64,000 bases of DNA, from assembly GCF_963678635.1 (NCBI RefSeq), contig NC_087062.1:99989209-100053208 (forward strand). The letters are read 5' to 3'. The notes beneath the pieces were generated by a model. The model saw only the letters and a list, made by a program, of their open reading frames with translations. It was not told the origin of the DNA and did not search any database. Both the position numbers and the translations under genes were made by a program. This stretch comes from Symsagittifera roscoffensis. Taxonomy: Eukaryota; Xenacoelomorpha; Acoela; Convolutidae. Positions 11,291 to 23,321 of this stretch are shown piece by piece. Numbering within the stretch: position 1 is the first letter of the stretch; the number at the start of each line of letters is the position of its first letter.

Positions 11291-11700
11291 TCATGACCAA
11301 GTTATTGTTGTCTCAGCTACCAACGTACTTTTCAGGGGCGAGTCTACTTGTGAAGTCAGGAAGTCTGAAGATGACCCGTAGGTGGAATGTGCTGGATATG
11401 TGATGGTTGTGGGGCTTTTGTCTAAGACGATTAACGTGGGGTCGAAAGAATCCCTTCCGGAGACCTTGCCTATGAATCTGCGCTCACCTGCGTTTCTCCT
11501 TGGTCTGGAGAGTCTCGCGTTTCTTCTTGGTCTGGAAAGTCTCGCTTTTAAGTCCATTGGCGAGGGTTCTTCAGGCGAGCTTTCTCTCTGGATTGGGTCG
11601 GAATCCATTCCACTAATGTCTAATGTTCGTGGTAGGTCGGTTTGTGAACTAGTGACCGCCGGCTTTGTTAGGGGCTTTGTTGTTTGAAACGTTGTCTAAG
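11291..11700 (-). pseudogene. C-terminal tail of an LTR retrotransposon polyprotein
   Basis: An open minus-strand frame runs from about 11700 to the stop at 11291. It encodes a Ser/Thr/Pro-rich stretch, then RLSRPRRNA repeated twice in tandem, then GERRFIGKV. A basic RxSxRxR tail after an acidic, disordered stretch is typical of the end of Ty3/gypsy or copia polyproteins. No protease, RT or integrase remains upstream. With the neighbouring LTR-like repeat this suggests the 3' end of an old LTR element. A disordered cellular protein remains possible. Confidence 0.35.
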
Positions 11701-11725
11701 TAATCGTCAATAAGCCCGTTCCAGA

Positions 11726-12912
11726 TTGAGTCGTACGAAATTAAAACGACCGTCAAGCTCTTATTCGACCGCATACCAGACAAAGCAATCAATTGTATTT
11801 TTTTGTTCAATTTTTTCCGACTCAGGTTTTTGTCTTATTTTTTTGGCTAGCTGCTGTGTTTTTGTTGTATGGCAAGTGATTCAAAGCTGTGCTTCGTCTC
11901 TGTGTAAAGAATCTGGGAAACTATAGAATCTTAAATTATTAACTCATGACGAATGTGATGCAGGGACGGCAAACGTTGAAAGGATTCGCTAAACTTTATT
12001 AACAGCAATTCGGAATTTGGCTCAAGTGTGAAAGGTTGAGTCGTACGAAAATAAAACGACCGTCTAGCTCTTATTCGACCGCATACCAGACAAAGCAATC
12101 AATTGTAGTTTTTTGTTCAATTTTTTTCCGACTCAGGTTTTTGTCTTATTTTTTTGGCTAGCTGCTGTGTTTTTGTTGTATGGCAAGTGATGCAAAGCTG
12201 TGCTTCGTCTCTGTGTAAAGAATCTGGGAAACTACAGAATCTTAAATTATTAACTCATGACGAATGTGAAAGCAGGGACGGCAAACGTTAAAAAGATTTG
12301 CTCAATTTTATTCCGAGCATTTCGGGATTTGGCTGTTGTTTTGAGCAACATATCGTGTCAGGTGGTTATTGTGTAGCTAACCTTTCCGTAATTTTTCGAA
12401 GAACTAAAAGGAATTGGAAGAAACTTTGCATCCAATAATAAATTAAATTGAAAACTTGATAAAATAAAACAAGACTTGGATCTACTTTACAATCTTCGCC
12501 CCTTTCAAGAAAGGGGGGAGGTCGTTAAGTAAATCAAAATGGTCAATTTTTTGACCAATCAAAATGCAGCAAAATTTCAACTCTCAATTGAAAGCTCACT
12601 GCTAATTTACTGTATTTATTTATGGGGGCCGAGATTCTTAAGTAGGTACAATAGGGGGGATTGTTAAGTAGATCCCATGACTTCTCGTACAGCAGGGCGA
12701 AGCCCTGAATGTTCCGACTGCTCTTTAATCCATATCAAATAGATTTTTGTGAACTGAAAAACTATAAATTTGGTCAATCATATCAAAGATCAAGTGTGAA
12801 ATTTTGAGTCGTACGAAGTTAATACGGTCTAAATTCAATTTGAAACGACTTTGTTGTGCGGGATATGTCGCCACGCTTTAATGATTCACGTTACGCTTTC
12901 AGCATTTTAAAA
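11726..12912. repeat. Duplicated repeat block, copy 2
   Basis: Second copy of the block at 9650-10806, again with two ~310-bp units (from ~11761 and ~12071) and the long common segment (11968-12912). The two copies differ at only scattered positions, so the duplication is fairly young compared with the rest of the region. Confidence 0.85.
12478..12675. mobile_element. MITE with TIR GGATCTACTTWACAATC, copy 2
   Basis: Copy inside the second duplicated block, with the same ends as the copy at 10372. It was probably carried by the block duplication and not by independent transposition. Confidence 0.8.
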
Positions 12913-14203
12913 AAATCTTCAAAGCGCGCATAAATTAATGCAGAGCATAGACAAATAGGTTATTTTCAAACTCCCACAATTTCGCAAAAACTGATCGGAG
13001 GTAAAAAATAACTTTTTTAAATTTAATTTCAGGGAGTCGTATTTTCAATGGGGCCTCAATTTTATTGTTAAAAATGTATTACCTTGATCGCCGAAAGTTG
13101 ACTGAATAAAAAAACATACCAAGCATAAATAATCCGTTTTCTTCCGAAGTCGGAACAATAGACTACTATACAAAAATTATCAATTAAAGTTTCTGAACGC
13201 ATTTAGTCAAGATATTTGAACACAAGCCGATCCAAGTCATTATGAAAATGTCAATTGACGTGTTTTGAAGTTTGAAATTTCTACGTGGACTGATAAGTTT
13301 AATTTACACAGTTCTTTAGAAGTGGACTCAACCAGTTTTCCATGAGTGATGTCAAATTTTTAGTGAGAGGTGTTGTTCACAAAAAGCAAAAATTGCATCC
13401 AAAACCTGAAGTTTAAATATTTGCGCCCAACGTAGAACAAGGTTGCCAATCTAAAACTTTGGTATTTTTGATGCCTCATTTAAGTATAGTGCATTTAAAT
13501 TTTTACTTGGCTGAGTATCTGCAGTGTTTAAAAAACGTCTCGAAAAAAAGTTATTTTAAGTTTTGACATAGCAAATCACGGTTGAGCTTTTTTCATAATC
13601 GTTTTGCTTACTCAGGCAACAATGCGCTGTGTTTCAGCGCTGAAAAAATCGAAAGAACCAAAATAGAATCTTAAGTTTTTTTTGTCAACTTATTTGATCA
13701 GTTGCCGGATCAAAAGAGTGCCGATTGAACAAGAAAGCAGGTAATCTCAAGTTTCATTTTACCGCAGACTTTGATCTATTTGCAACATTGGCCTCAAAAA
13801 CAAGTTCAAACTTGTTTTGAGTGAATTTTTACGAACTACCTGTTTCAGCTTACGTATTTGGCGTGCTGAATTTTTCTTGACTTTGAAATTTTCGGTCTTT
13901 TTTGTCTTTTTTGTCATTTTTTTGACGTAGCTTTTATCGTTCAATGATCTTGTTAAAATCTTTTGGTAATGTCCAATTAGGAAAACTTTTGGGAATGTAT
14001 ACTGATTATCTCATATTTCTCAACACCAGATTAACAATTTTGCGATCCATTTTGATTAACACGAACAGTGAGAATTGACCAATGATCGTTTCATGCTAGA
14101 AGTTGACTGGTAACTAGTCAACAACGAAAGTCGAACGAGTATGATAAAAACAAATCACAACATTCCTTAAAAGGAAAAAATTTAAAATCTACTAAAAAAT
14201 AAA
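12913..14203. other. AT-rich DNA with a fragment of a dispersed repeat
   Basis: No gene recognised. Positions ~13080-13165, read on the minus strand, match ~44764-44880 (both contain GTTCCGACTTC-like sequence followed by a poly-T run and ATTCAGTCAACTTTCG). The rest is featureless. Confidence 0.45.
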
Positions 14204-14370
14204 ACTTATTCTATACACACCCATTTTCCCATACAACGTAGAATTAACAATATTTTCAAATTGCACATGAATTGTAATGGAAGAGCACAGAGAAATAATA
14301 TATCATTAAATGATATTTTGGCATGTACAGGAGTGTACAGAATGCATGAGTTCACAGAACGTACAAGATA
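14204..14370 (-). repeat. LTR-like repeat, copy 2
   Basis: Second copy of the repeat at 10810-10976, with no retroelement coding sequence beside it. It could be a solo LTR remnant. Confidence 0.5.
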
Positions 14371-14451
14371 AAATAGAACGAACTAAGGCTTTGGGTGAAG
14401 CCCAGTTTTTGAAATTACATTGTCCTTCCGCATCAGTACAAAAAATTCAAA

Positions 14452-14572
14452 AATTATCAAACAGGTATTTTCAGCTTTAGCTGGCCTCTACTGTTATTTG
14501 CGTACCACAAATTTATCAAACAGGTCCTTTCAGCTTTAGCTGGCCTCTACTGGTATTTGCGGTGGGAACACA
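14452..14572 (+). repeat. Two-copy 62-bp tandem repeat
   Basis: TTATCAAACAGGT, then TTTCAGCTTTAGCTGG and CCTCTACTG, occurs twice in a row, with a unit of about 60 bp. Confidence 0.75.
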
Positions 14573-14611
14573 GAAGTTTTCAATACAATTGGTACTTTTT
14601 TTAAATTCATT

Positions 14612-15225
14612 GTTCCGACCATTGAAAAGGGGAAGAACTTTGTATTCGGCTGTGTTTTAGTTTTTTCTCTTTGGTACCCTCGCAATATTAGTTACCACAA
14701 ATGATCATCAGACTAGGTTGCGTAGTATATCATATTAAAGCTTTTTCAGTCATGATTTGAACGACATTAAAAATTCCAAAAAGTTTTCCCAATGTTGAAA
14801 AAAACGGTTTGAAATTTTTGATTTTTCTTCTTTATTCGAGCGAATAAAGCAGGCCAGCAGTCTTGCAACAGCTGAATTATAATTAATTTAAAACCTTAAA
14901 ACTTTTTTTAAGCAAGTAAATTTTTCAGCTTCTATTTGTGCACCAAAAATTTTTTGCCAAATATTTTTCCTCAAAAATTTAGGAAAAAAACTTTCAAGTT
15001 TTTTCTAATTTTTATGTCAGTTTTCTACAAAATTTTTGTCCAAATTGTCTATGTTACTATGACTGTCTAATATGCTTGTCTTATATTTACTGTCAGATCC
15101 TTTTATCACACCAAGCAGAAAAAAAACGACACTCATTCGGGAAAAAAAAACTTTCTAAACCGTAGTTTTCTAAAGACTATGGTCGAAACAGTCTGTGCTA
15201 CTTGCACAGTAACCCGCTATCCTTT
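14612..15225 (+). repeat. Interspersed repeat family A, copy 3
   Basis: Best preserved left end of the family (GTTCCGACCATTG at 14612). The right part carries ATGGTCGAAAC and TGTGCTACTTGCACA (15194-15208). Internal sequence aligns with 2028-2575 along its length. Confidence 0.7.
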
Positions 15226-15456
15226 TTGTTCTTGTATTGTGCTAGATATTCCAATTTCCTCCCTCAACCCAAGCAGATTGCAGAAAAACTTTGGTTTTTT
15301 AAAAACGTTGAAACTTCACCCCCCAGTTTTGTTCATTTTCCAAAAGTCGCTTAACAAAAAGATTTTCTGCCAATTTAAGCGCTATTTAACTGGAAGGAAC
15401 ACTTACCTCTGGCGCACCTATTTAAAATGACTTGCAACGGCTGTTCTTGTCAATAT

Positions 15457-15462
15457 TTTATT
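15457..15462 (-). terminator. Poly(A) signal of the 15.6-21.9 kb gene
   Basis: AATAAA on the minus strand, about 100 bp after the stop codon at 15563; a plausible 3' end signal. Confidence 0.4.
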
Positions 15463-15562
15463 GCATAGCAATGGTCTCCAAAATTAAATTTTTTTACGAT
15501 AAACTTTTTATAAGTCTCCTGTTTTAATGCACTGTGCGAGTGTTGTTAAATACAGATTCCAT

Positions 15563-18500
15563 TCAAGTGAATGCTGTCATCCGACCACCGAGGCGTTTGG
15601 TTCCTCTGAACCTTCCAGTGCCAGTTGCTACATTGTGAGATCGATATACGCTAACATAAACAGGAGGCGGTTCCGGTTGACTGGGAACAGCGATTCTGGG
15701 AACTAAAAGTTCAACTATGGAAGTGCCGTTGCTTGAGTTGCCTCTCGACTCACGGGAGCTGCGCCACATTCCGTCAGTGCTTCTTGGAGACTTGGATTTT
15801 CGAGGCTTAAAGGTTTGGATCTCCATGTTGTTTGCAGCAGGTGCTGCACTGCTTTTACATCTGGACAACTTATTGGCTGGCATCGCAAGAACCGACAGTC
15901 TTTGCTCCAGGGTTAAAATGTCTCGCCCAGTAGGCGGTGGTTTAGGAAGGTAGCCACCATTTGCTGGTCTATGCGCACTTTCAAAATCAAGGTTATCGGC
16001 TAAGTGATTGGAGAGGTCAACTTGGTTGAGTGAACTTCTGGAACCGCTCTCACAAACTCCAATTTCTTTCCTCTGATTCCTCAGTGTGTTTTCCTGGCGC
16101 GCCTGGTTTCTTCGGGCCGAGCTTGAACCGGCAGATTTTGGCCGCGAAGAGCTCCGATTGGTTTTGTTGGTCATTTTGATCAGTCGTTTCTGATTGGCTA
16201 ACGAAGTGGCGTAACTTCGGTCATGATGGTACTCGATAGCTAGGAGTCGATTTGTCGGTCTACCTTCGGATCCCGCTGATCCGACAGCAGAAGACTTGCT
16301 AGATGTCGACGACTTTGTTCGCTCGTAACGCGCACTATGTATCTGCTTCATTTTCTGATGACTGGCACAGTTGTTGCTTCCGGGGCAGTTCATTTGGCGA
16401 CACAAGTAGCACCGTTTGAAAAGTGGCGCCACTTTTGTACTGGCGCCTGTTTGTTGAACTTGGTACCTGCAGCTGTCACTACACGGAATATGCTTGCATT
16501 CAGGACAAAAGCGAGACGAAAGAGACGCTAGAGCCGAACGAGCCCGAGGCAGACTGGGAGGAGCTGGAGGTGTCTGTCTAGAGGTCGTTGTTGCTGGCGC
16601 ATAAGTGTCTCCCCATGTTCCGACGGCACTGGCAACTGAGGCGGCTGTGCTCAGCTGCGAGGATCGTGGGCGCATGTAGCGAGGTCGCCGCTTCAGCTCC
16701 TCTTCTAGTTTAACAGTGGCACTCTGCTGTTTTGCGATTTCGAGTAACCGATCTAGCAAACCAGTTTCCACTTCCACTTCATCCGGGTGGCATATATCGC
16801 TAATACTGTTTCTCCAGTCTTTGGCATTAGTAGTTGCCAGGTAATCCAAGTCTAGTTTCTCATAGTTTCCAGGCAAAAGAGGCTCGTAGTAAGACTCGAA
16901 CCCCCAAGGCTCGTCACTGATGATGTCATAGCGCTGTTGTACCTCCTTTGGTAGGTGGAAGTTCTGAACCGAATCCGAAACTTGTTTGGATTGACTTTTT
17001 TCACGAGCACTTGCCGATTTCGGGCGTAGTTCGGGTACATTGTACTTTTCTATTTTGTATTCGGGAACAGTGTACGGCCTGTTTACAGATGGCTGCACAC
17101 AAGAAGTGTCAGACTCAAAAGTAGTGTTTAGGTCGTTGTTGCTGGACATGTTTCGGTCCGCTTCACTTGTTTTTGATTTTTGGTTCTCTCGCGTGTTTTG
17201 TTTTTTAGGCCGTGGCATTTTCTCAGATGGAAAGTTGGATTCATTGCCATTCCTGACTAGCTTGGGTTCCTCCAGCGTCTTCTCCGATTGTGAAGTTGTT
17301 TCGTCCTTTGCTCTATCTCTCGGAGATCTACTACATTCCAAACCGACTTCTTCATCTAATCTGGAATCATTCAATGATTCATTTTGGCTACTCTGAGTAG
17401 AAAACTCGTCGTTTTGGTGGCTCATACTTCGCCTTGACTCTCTGCTTCTGGTGGAGTTGTCGCTGATTTTGGAACTATTCATTTGAGAGTCTTCTTCATT
17501 AGCTTCGTTCTTTTCGTCAATGATTCGCTCATTTCTGGGACTACTTTGTCCCAAAGGAGCAACGAAGCTCTCCTTTTCATAATCACTCATTTTATTATCT
17601 GGATACTCAATTGCCAGCAGAGACCTGGTCGTTTCGTCCAGCCCCTCCTCCGCTCCAGTTCCCGCCATCACTTCCTCGTCATCCGCTCGATCTTCTGAGG
17701 GTGGGATAATTTGGATCAAGTTCAAGCTGGCCGCAGACTTTCTAGGCGATCCTCTAACTTGCTGTGCATTTAGATGGGAGGGCGCACCAGTTACCTCTAA
17801 ATTGTGCTCATTGTCTGTTTTCCTCGGTGACTCCACTACAATCTTGGTTTCAGAAGCTCGTTGGCTTATATTCCTGCACCTTTTCTTCCCAACTGAGTTG
17901 GACATGGGACGGGGCGTTTTGGGTACTTTCTTTGGGTCAAATACCTGGTTCGAGATGACTGCTTCGGCGTTCAAGGCAACTGTTCTCATTTCACGCAGAG
18001 TCTTGGCCGATTTGGGACGGAGTGTTGGCGCCTCCTACAACACCGACAGCAATTAATGGGAGAAACTGATTGTTTGAACCATTCAATAAAGAAAAACCAA
18101 AAAATTCTATCAAATTTTATTGCATAAAATGGCATCTTAACAAAATATTCTAAGATAAATCTCAGAAAAACTGTCAATTTTAGCAGGAGCGGATCTAGGA
18201 TTTTCTCGAGGGGGAGGTAGATTTTCAAAAAATTTTCGAATTTTTACCGACCTTTTTTTTAGGTTGACCAAACTGAGTTTCCGAGCTCTCACAAATCGGA
18301 ACAAAGACCCTAGTTTGCCCAAATTTTGTCCGCCGCAGGCGAAACTTTGAAAAAACAGGCTAAAAAAAACGTTTTTTGGCACTTTTTGGAAAACTTTGAC
18401 CAAAAAAGACATCAGCTAAATATGGAGATCTTCAAATAGCACAAAGGGGGATCCTTTGGGTCGGCAGGGAGTCGAATCCCCGCCCCTGAAACCGCTGGTT

Positions 18501-21500
18501 CAGTACATAAATTATCATATTGGTATCACTTCTCTTCCGGCAGCAGAAAAAATGTTTGTTTTGGGCGAGTATTTCTTACAACAGATATCAGTTGTCTAAT
18601 GATGATCTCCCAGACTGCGTTCCCTCAGGATGATTATTTTTAAAAAATACTTATTTTCAAAGTCACTTGGCTATCGATTTAGACTTCACCTTCATCTTCA
18701 AGAATTCCAAACCAAACATGAGACTTGACAATAAGTTCAATAAATCAACGGATGATCTCTAAAATAATAAAAAAAACGCGGGGGCTAATTTCTAACCTCA
18801 ATCAATATTCAGCAAAAAACTTTTAAATGCTGATTAGGAGCCAAATGTCAGCATTTCTATGTAAATATAAATTAATTATTTACTGCAATGTTTACCGGAT
18901 AATCGAGTTCAATCGAAACTATTAAAAATTGATTCGCATATCTACATGACCATGCTTTTTTCATCTACCAAAGCGACATTCTTTCATCATCCTAAGCCTG
19001 AGGAAACAAATACGGTGATCCTTCTGGAAATCATGTTTATAGCTACGAACTTATAGCTGTTGAAAATGACCAATGCTGAACAACATCCGATCAAAGCTTG
19101 GTAGATTAGAGAGTCTGTTGTGTTTGATTTTTGTTTCGGGGAATGCATTTTACTTCCATTTTTGGTTTTCCAGATTTACCAATTTGTTACGGTCAAAAAA
19201 ATGATCAGAATTGCTTCTGATTCTGATCAGAAAATGATCAGAATCGCAGATCAACAAATTATACTTTGGGCTTAAGGCCAAGTTTTTCTCAGTCAAACTA
19301 AAAAAACATCAAAATTGTTGAAAACTTCAATCGAAGCTAGTTAATCCGTCAATTTTAGACGGAGAAAAAAAATCCAAGCACAATTTTTCTGCCACTTCTG
19401 CAGAAATTGGACAAAAACTGGCAAACAGCGCGAAAGTTTTATTCCAGAATGCGCTGTATAATCACTGACCAATTTAAAAGAAATAATTCTCGCTGTTTGC
19501 CAATTTTTACCGACTTCCAAAGAAACGACGGGAAATTTGTGCTCGGTCTTTTTCCTATGACAATCATGTTTAATTGGCAGTCATGTAATACACGCTGTTA
19601 AAAATGATCAGTGCTTAATAACACCCGATCAAAGCTTGGTAGAATAGAGAGACTGTTATTTTTTTGGTAAAGCATTTACTTTTTGTTTTTGTTTTTCTCT
19701 ATTTTATTGAACCAAGAAATCAGTGTAATTTGTTACGGTTAGAAAAAAATGATCATTGTTGATGCAAATACTTATATGTTTTTCGTTTATTAAAATATTA
19801 ATATGATCAAACTGCCATAATAGTTTTTTTAATTTTGAGCTTACGGCCTAAGTCGTTGATAATTTGAGCCAAAATCGTTGAAAAACTCTGTAGAAAAATA
19901 CCGTCAAAGCTTTAAAAAATTACTACAAAGTCAATTTTAAAAACGTTAAAAAGTAAATTTAAGCCCAGAGAAACAAAAAAAACGAGCATAAATTTTCCGT
20001 CACTTCTTTGGAAGTAAAAAAAACTGGCAAATAAAGCGAAATTGTTATTTTAAATTGGTCAAATTAGCAATTGTTAACCCTAAAATGTTGCGAAAAAGAC
20101 CACAAGTTAAATTTTTAAGTTTGAGCTCTGGGCGTGAATAATTGAAAATAAATTCAAAAAACGAGCGCAAATTTTCCGTCACTTCGGAAGTAAATTAACT
20201 GGAAAATAGTGCAAAATGGTTATTTTAAATTGGTCAAAATACCAACTGTTAAACCTAAAATATTGTATAAAAAATACTGCATGAATAATTGTAGATAAAT
20301 TCAGTAAATATATTGTTTTTAAATGGAAATGGGTAACTAAACCAACAAAAAATGAATAGAATGTCATGACGCCTAACAAACCGATATTTGTTTCTAAAAT
20401 ATCTTTTTTGTTTGTCCATTCTATGCTCACGAAGCGATACATTAACCTATACTCTGTGAACATGGAACTCTTTCGTTATTTTGGACAGTTTGTTTTTTAA
20501 AATCACACTGTTTAAAAGCGGTTAAACTTTGCTCAGAGGCGTCACATTGACAGGCAATTGCCTTTTGACGACCTCCCAAGTGTGTTTGTATAAAACCTAA
20601 CTTGGAAACTTATTCATTAGGTTATTATATTTATACTACAAAATGGGAAAAAAACCAGTTCCCTGCTAACTTCAACTCGAGCTTTGCGCACATCAACCGA
20701 TTGTCTGTTATTCAAATGGCGATTATTAGAGTTTTTCTTATTTTAGAATCAATTAACGTTTATTGTTTGTAAATTTTTGAAATAATTTTGACCTTGAGGC
20801 AGTGAAATGAAGTTGAAAATACGACCAAATTTTCAAATTTGCATTTGAACTGCCAAAAGAGATTGCGCTTTTTGAGAAATCAAATTTTCTGAAATAAACT
20901 TCAAACCCTTTGATTTAAATTAACTTTTGTTTAGCAGCGATCTGACATGCAGTTTTTTACTAAAAAAGAACAAAAAAACGCCGACAAGAAGACAAACGCG
21001 AAACTTCAAAGAATTATTTCTAATAAATTTCAGCTTGAAGATCAGAATTATCTCAAAAGTTTAAGACGTTTTCCGATAAATTTGTTAAATTTGTTATAGT
21101 CCCTAAAATTTTCAACGGCCAGAATGATCGTTTCTCAGAAAATTTCAGAATCAAACATGGATTGTCATCCATAATTTTAAGCGGAACTGTAACAGCCTGT
21201 TTTTTTTCAACTAGATGCATTCTTTTGAGGCGGCTTGCTTTTTTACTTAGTGGCTGGAAGCGGTGCTGCTTGTGGTTGGAAGCGGTGCACAAGGCAAAGG
21301 TTCGAATGAACTTACAGTTTTGACATCGGCGTTGCTGTTGTCCGTGTTTTCGTGGCGATAGTGCATTAGTTGCTGGTGGTTGTTGTGAGCCAGGGCGTTT
21401 TTAACTGCTGAAATTGACCTCTTGATGAAAACGTGGGGCGTGGCTGGTGGTTCGCGATGGTTTCCTCCTCCCAAACTGCCCACATAGTAATGGTTACGGG

Positions 21501-21876
21501 ACATTGGTCGTGCTTCCTGCTCCGAGGAGTACTGTCCGATTACGGAGGCGCTTCTCGGCGTCTGTGGGGGGTCTGTGGAGCAGGGGTCCAGACTGAAGGA
21601 AAGAGAGGTGCCTGGAAACCACAGTTGGCGATAGACAGCCCCTTTCTCCCCTCTTCCGAGTAAGTAGTGCACATAGCTCCTCCTCTGCTCTGCCGACATT
21701 CCTTGTTCTAAGCTGCTCGTTGGTCTCTGCAGCTGCCAGTCTTGGCCGAAAGCCGAGCCGAAAATGTCGTCCAAAGTTTGATCCGCATCTTCGGTGTCGC
21801 CTTGCTCGCGTTCAGGCATTAAATCAACTTCTGCAATCTGATTGGTCGACCGAGAAACACGGGGAAGTGACGTCAT
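15563..21876 (-). CDS. Uncharacterised disordered protein with paired Cys knuckles (2 exons)
   Basis: A minus-strand gene modelled as exon 1 at 21876-21316 and exon 2 at 18034-15563. Exon 1 opens at ATG 21876, runs 187 codons to NADVKT and ends at a consensus donor (ACT|GTAAGT). Exon 2 starts after an acceptor TTGTAG at 18035 and reads EAPTLRPKSAKTLRE before the long frame. Both junctions are phase 0, so the frame continues; the product is about 1,010 residues. The protein is rich in Ser, Arg and Glu and mostly disordered. The motif RPKSA occurs three times (~192, ~525, ~830). A denser block (~560-640) contains EPWGFESYYEPLLPGNYEK. Two Cys knuckles follow near 697-737: CPECKHIPCSDSC and CYLCRQMNCPGSNNC. 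I do not recognise the family; RPKS motifs are common in cytoskeletal and ciliary proteins, but that is only a hint. The start may be further upstream, since the frame stays open before this ATG. Confidence 0.65.
18184..18488. mobile_element. hAT-like MITE remnant
   Basis: Starts CAGGAGCGGATCTAGGATTT and ends CCCCGCCCCTG. It shares internal text (GGATCCTTTGGGTCGGCAGG) with the intact copy at 46313-46617. The outer right end is eroded and no 8-bp duplication is left. Confidence 0.65.
19058..20270. repeat. Degenerate ~540-bp tandem repeat
   Basis: Two diverged units begin near 19058 and 19597 (shared: CCGATCAAAGCTTGGTAGA, then AATTTGTTACGGT and AAAAATGATCA). A partial third unit follows near 20100, recognisable by the TTTTCCGTCACTTC block shared with ~19997. 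Confidence 0.55.
21867..21876. promoter_or_regulatory. CRE-type palindrome TGACGTCA over the start codon
   Basis: The palindrome TGACGTCA, the binding site of CREB/ATF factors, overlaps the second and third codons of exon 1. It could act from a short 5' leader, but it also simply encodes Met-Thr-Ser; a chance match is quite possible. Confidence 0.2.
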
Positions 21877-23104
21877 CCGATTTCGGATTTTAAAAAAGGG
21901 TGATTTTTTTGGCTGGCTTTCAAAAGCTAGTCGGACGATAACGGAGTTCGATAAACGAGGCTAACATTTTCCACAAGAAATATATGATAAAAAGTTTAAT
22001 GAATGTTTTCTAGTCTTAGCCCAAAAGTTTTATCTAAGACGGTATGAATAAAATTGGCCTCAAAACATTCAGTTGAAAATTAAAGATCAATTGCTCAATA
22101 TGTTTTGATGCTGTTTTCGCTTTGAATCAAATAAATGAGCACGTTATAATTCCTCTAAAGCAGACAACGAAAATCAATTGTCTGTTTTTCCATTTGAAAG
22201 TAGAAAATCTTGCTTAAACGAAGAAGGTCTCTGGCTGGAATGTTGGCTTTTGAACTCGATAAACGTTTTTTGTAGACTGCTTATGTGTTTATTTTCTAAG
22301 GTGTGCCCAATTGATCAATCGTTAAAAAATTTATGGTCTTTTTTGTCGTTAACTGTTTTCAAAAATGCAACAAACAATGTTAAAACATGGTCAGATTTGT
22401 TTAAGACGCGACAGGTGAAAGGAAGAATAAACACGTTATTCGACGTGAAACAAAAAGAAATAATAAAAACCGACTGAATTAAGCCACAGCAAATCCAGTA
22501 AACAGTAAAACATAAACTAATACAAATAAACGAGCAGATTGCTCTTTTTGGCGTCTATTTTGAAGAGCTATGCTTCTGAACTAATGAAACATACCATTTG
22601 AAAACAATTTAGATTTGATTGCTTTTTCTACAGGTCAATTTGGTCCTCTCCAATAGCCGCTGCAGCAGGAGGAATAAACAAGATTGCATTTAGGAAGTGT
22701 TACCAAGTAAAACTTGAACTTAAGACAAAACCCAAAATACGCGCTCTGTTTTCTCTTTTCCAGTGCTATCGGTATGCCCCTCCTCCACTCATTCATTCGC
22801 TAGTTTTCTGGGCTGTTACATTTTGTTTTCCCAAAGGTCGAGGTGCTTGCTCTCATAATTATGCTTCGAGACGCTCCAACCATATCCGAATTCAATCGAG
22901 CATGCCTATCCACATTCTCAACCCATTTAATTGTTCATTAATTGATCAAATCTCTGCGGAACTGTTCTCGCCAACATCCCGTTTGTTTTTAATCCACCCC
23001 GTCATCATTTTTTCTGATTATTGTTTTGATTGGCTCAACGCGAAGTGATTTTCACCAAATTAGTTTTCAATGTTTGATTCAATTTACGAAAAAATCTCAA
23101 ACAT
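21877..23104. other. Region upstream of the two-exon gene; no firm gene
   Basis: A plus-strand frame stays open from ~22636 to ~23046 after an acceptor-like TTTTTCTACAG and begins with a protein-like run (SIWSSPIAAAAGGINK), but the rest does not look like protein and no donor or start supports it. Confidence 0.3.
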
Positions 23105-23230
23105 CCCTGGTTGACCTCCATATACAAAAAATAGCTATCACACAATTCCATACATGAAAATTTCCCATCCTCAAATAATTCCATACCAGGAGCGTATGGA
23201 AAAAATGCCGATTATACAATTTCCCTAATT
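23105..23230. mobile_element. Truncated copy of the CCCGGGTTGACC element
   Basis: CCCTGGTTGACCTCCATATA and the following ~50 bp match the left end of the complete element at 23488-24267. The right end is missing. Confidence 0.6.
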
Positions 23231-23321
23231 ATCCCTCTAACTTAACTGTTCAGTTGAGAAGCTAGGTTTTATGGGGAAAAAAGAGAACATACTATAACCC
23301 TCGATAACAGTCTCATTTTAG

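Larger units (their letters stand above)
18035..21315 (-). other. Intron of the 15.6-21.9 kb gene
   Basis: A 3.3-kb GT-AG intron. It holds a hAT-like MITE remnant (18184-18488) and a degenerate ~540-bp tandem repeat (19058-20270). No nested gene is visible. Confidence 0.6.

Noticed and set aside
22636-23046. A 137-codon stop-free plus-strand frame after an acceptor-like site
   Set aside because: Only the first ~20 residues look like protein; no start, no donor and a second acceptor-like tract (TTTCTCTTTTCCAG) inside.
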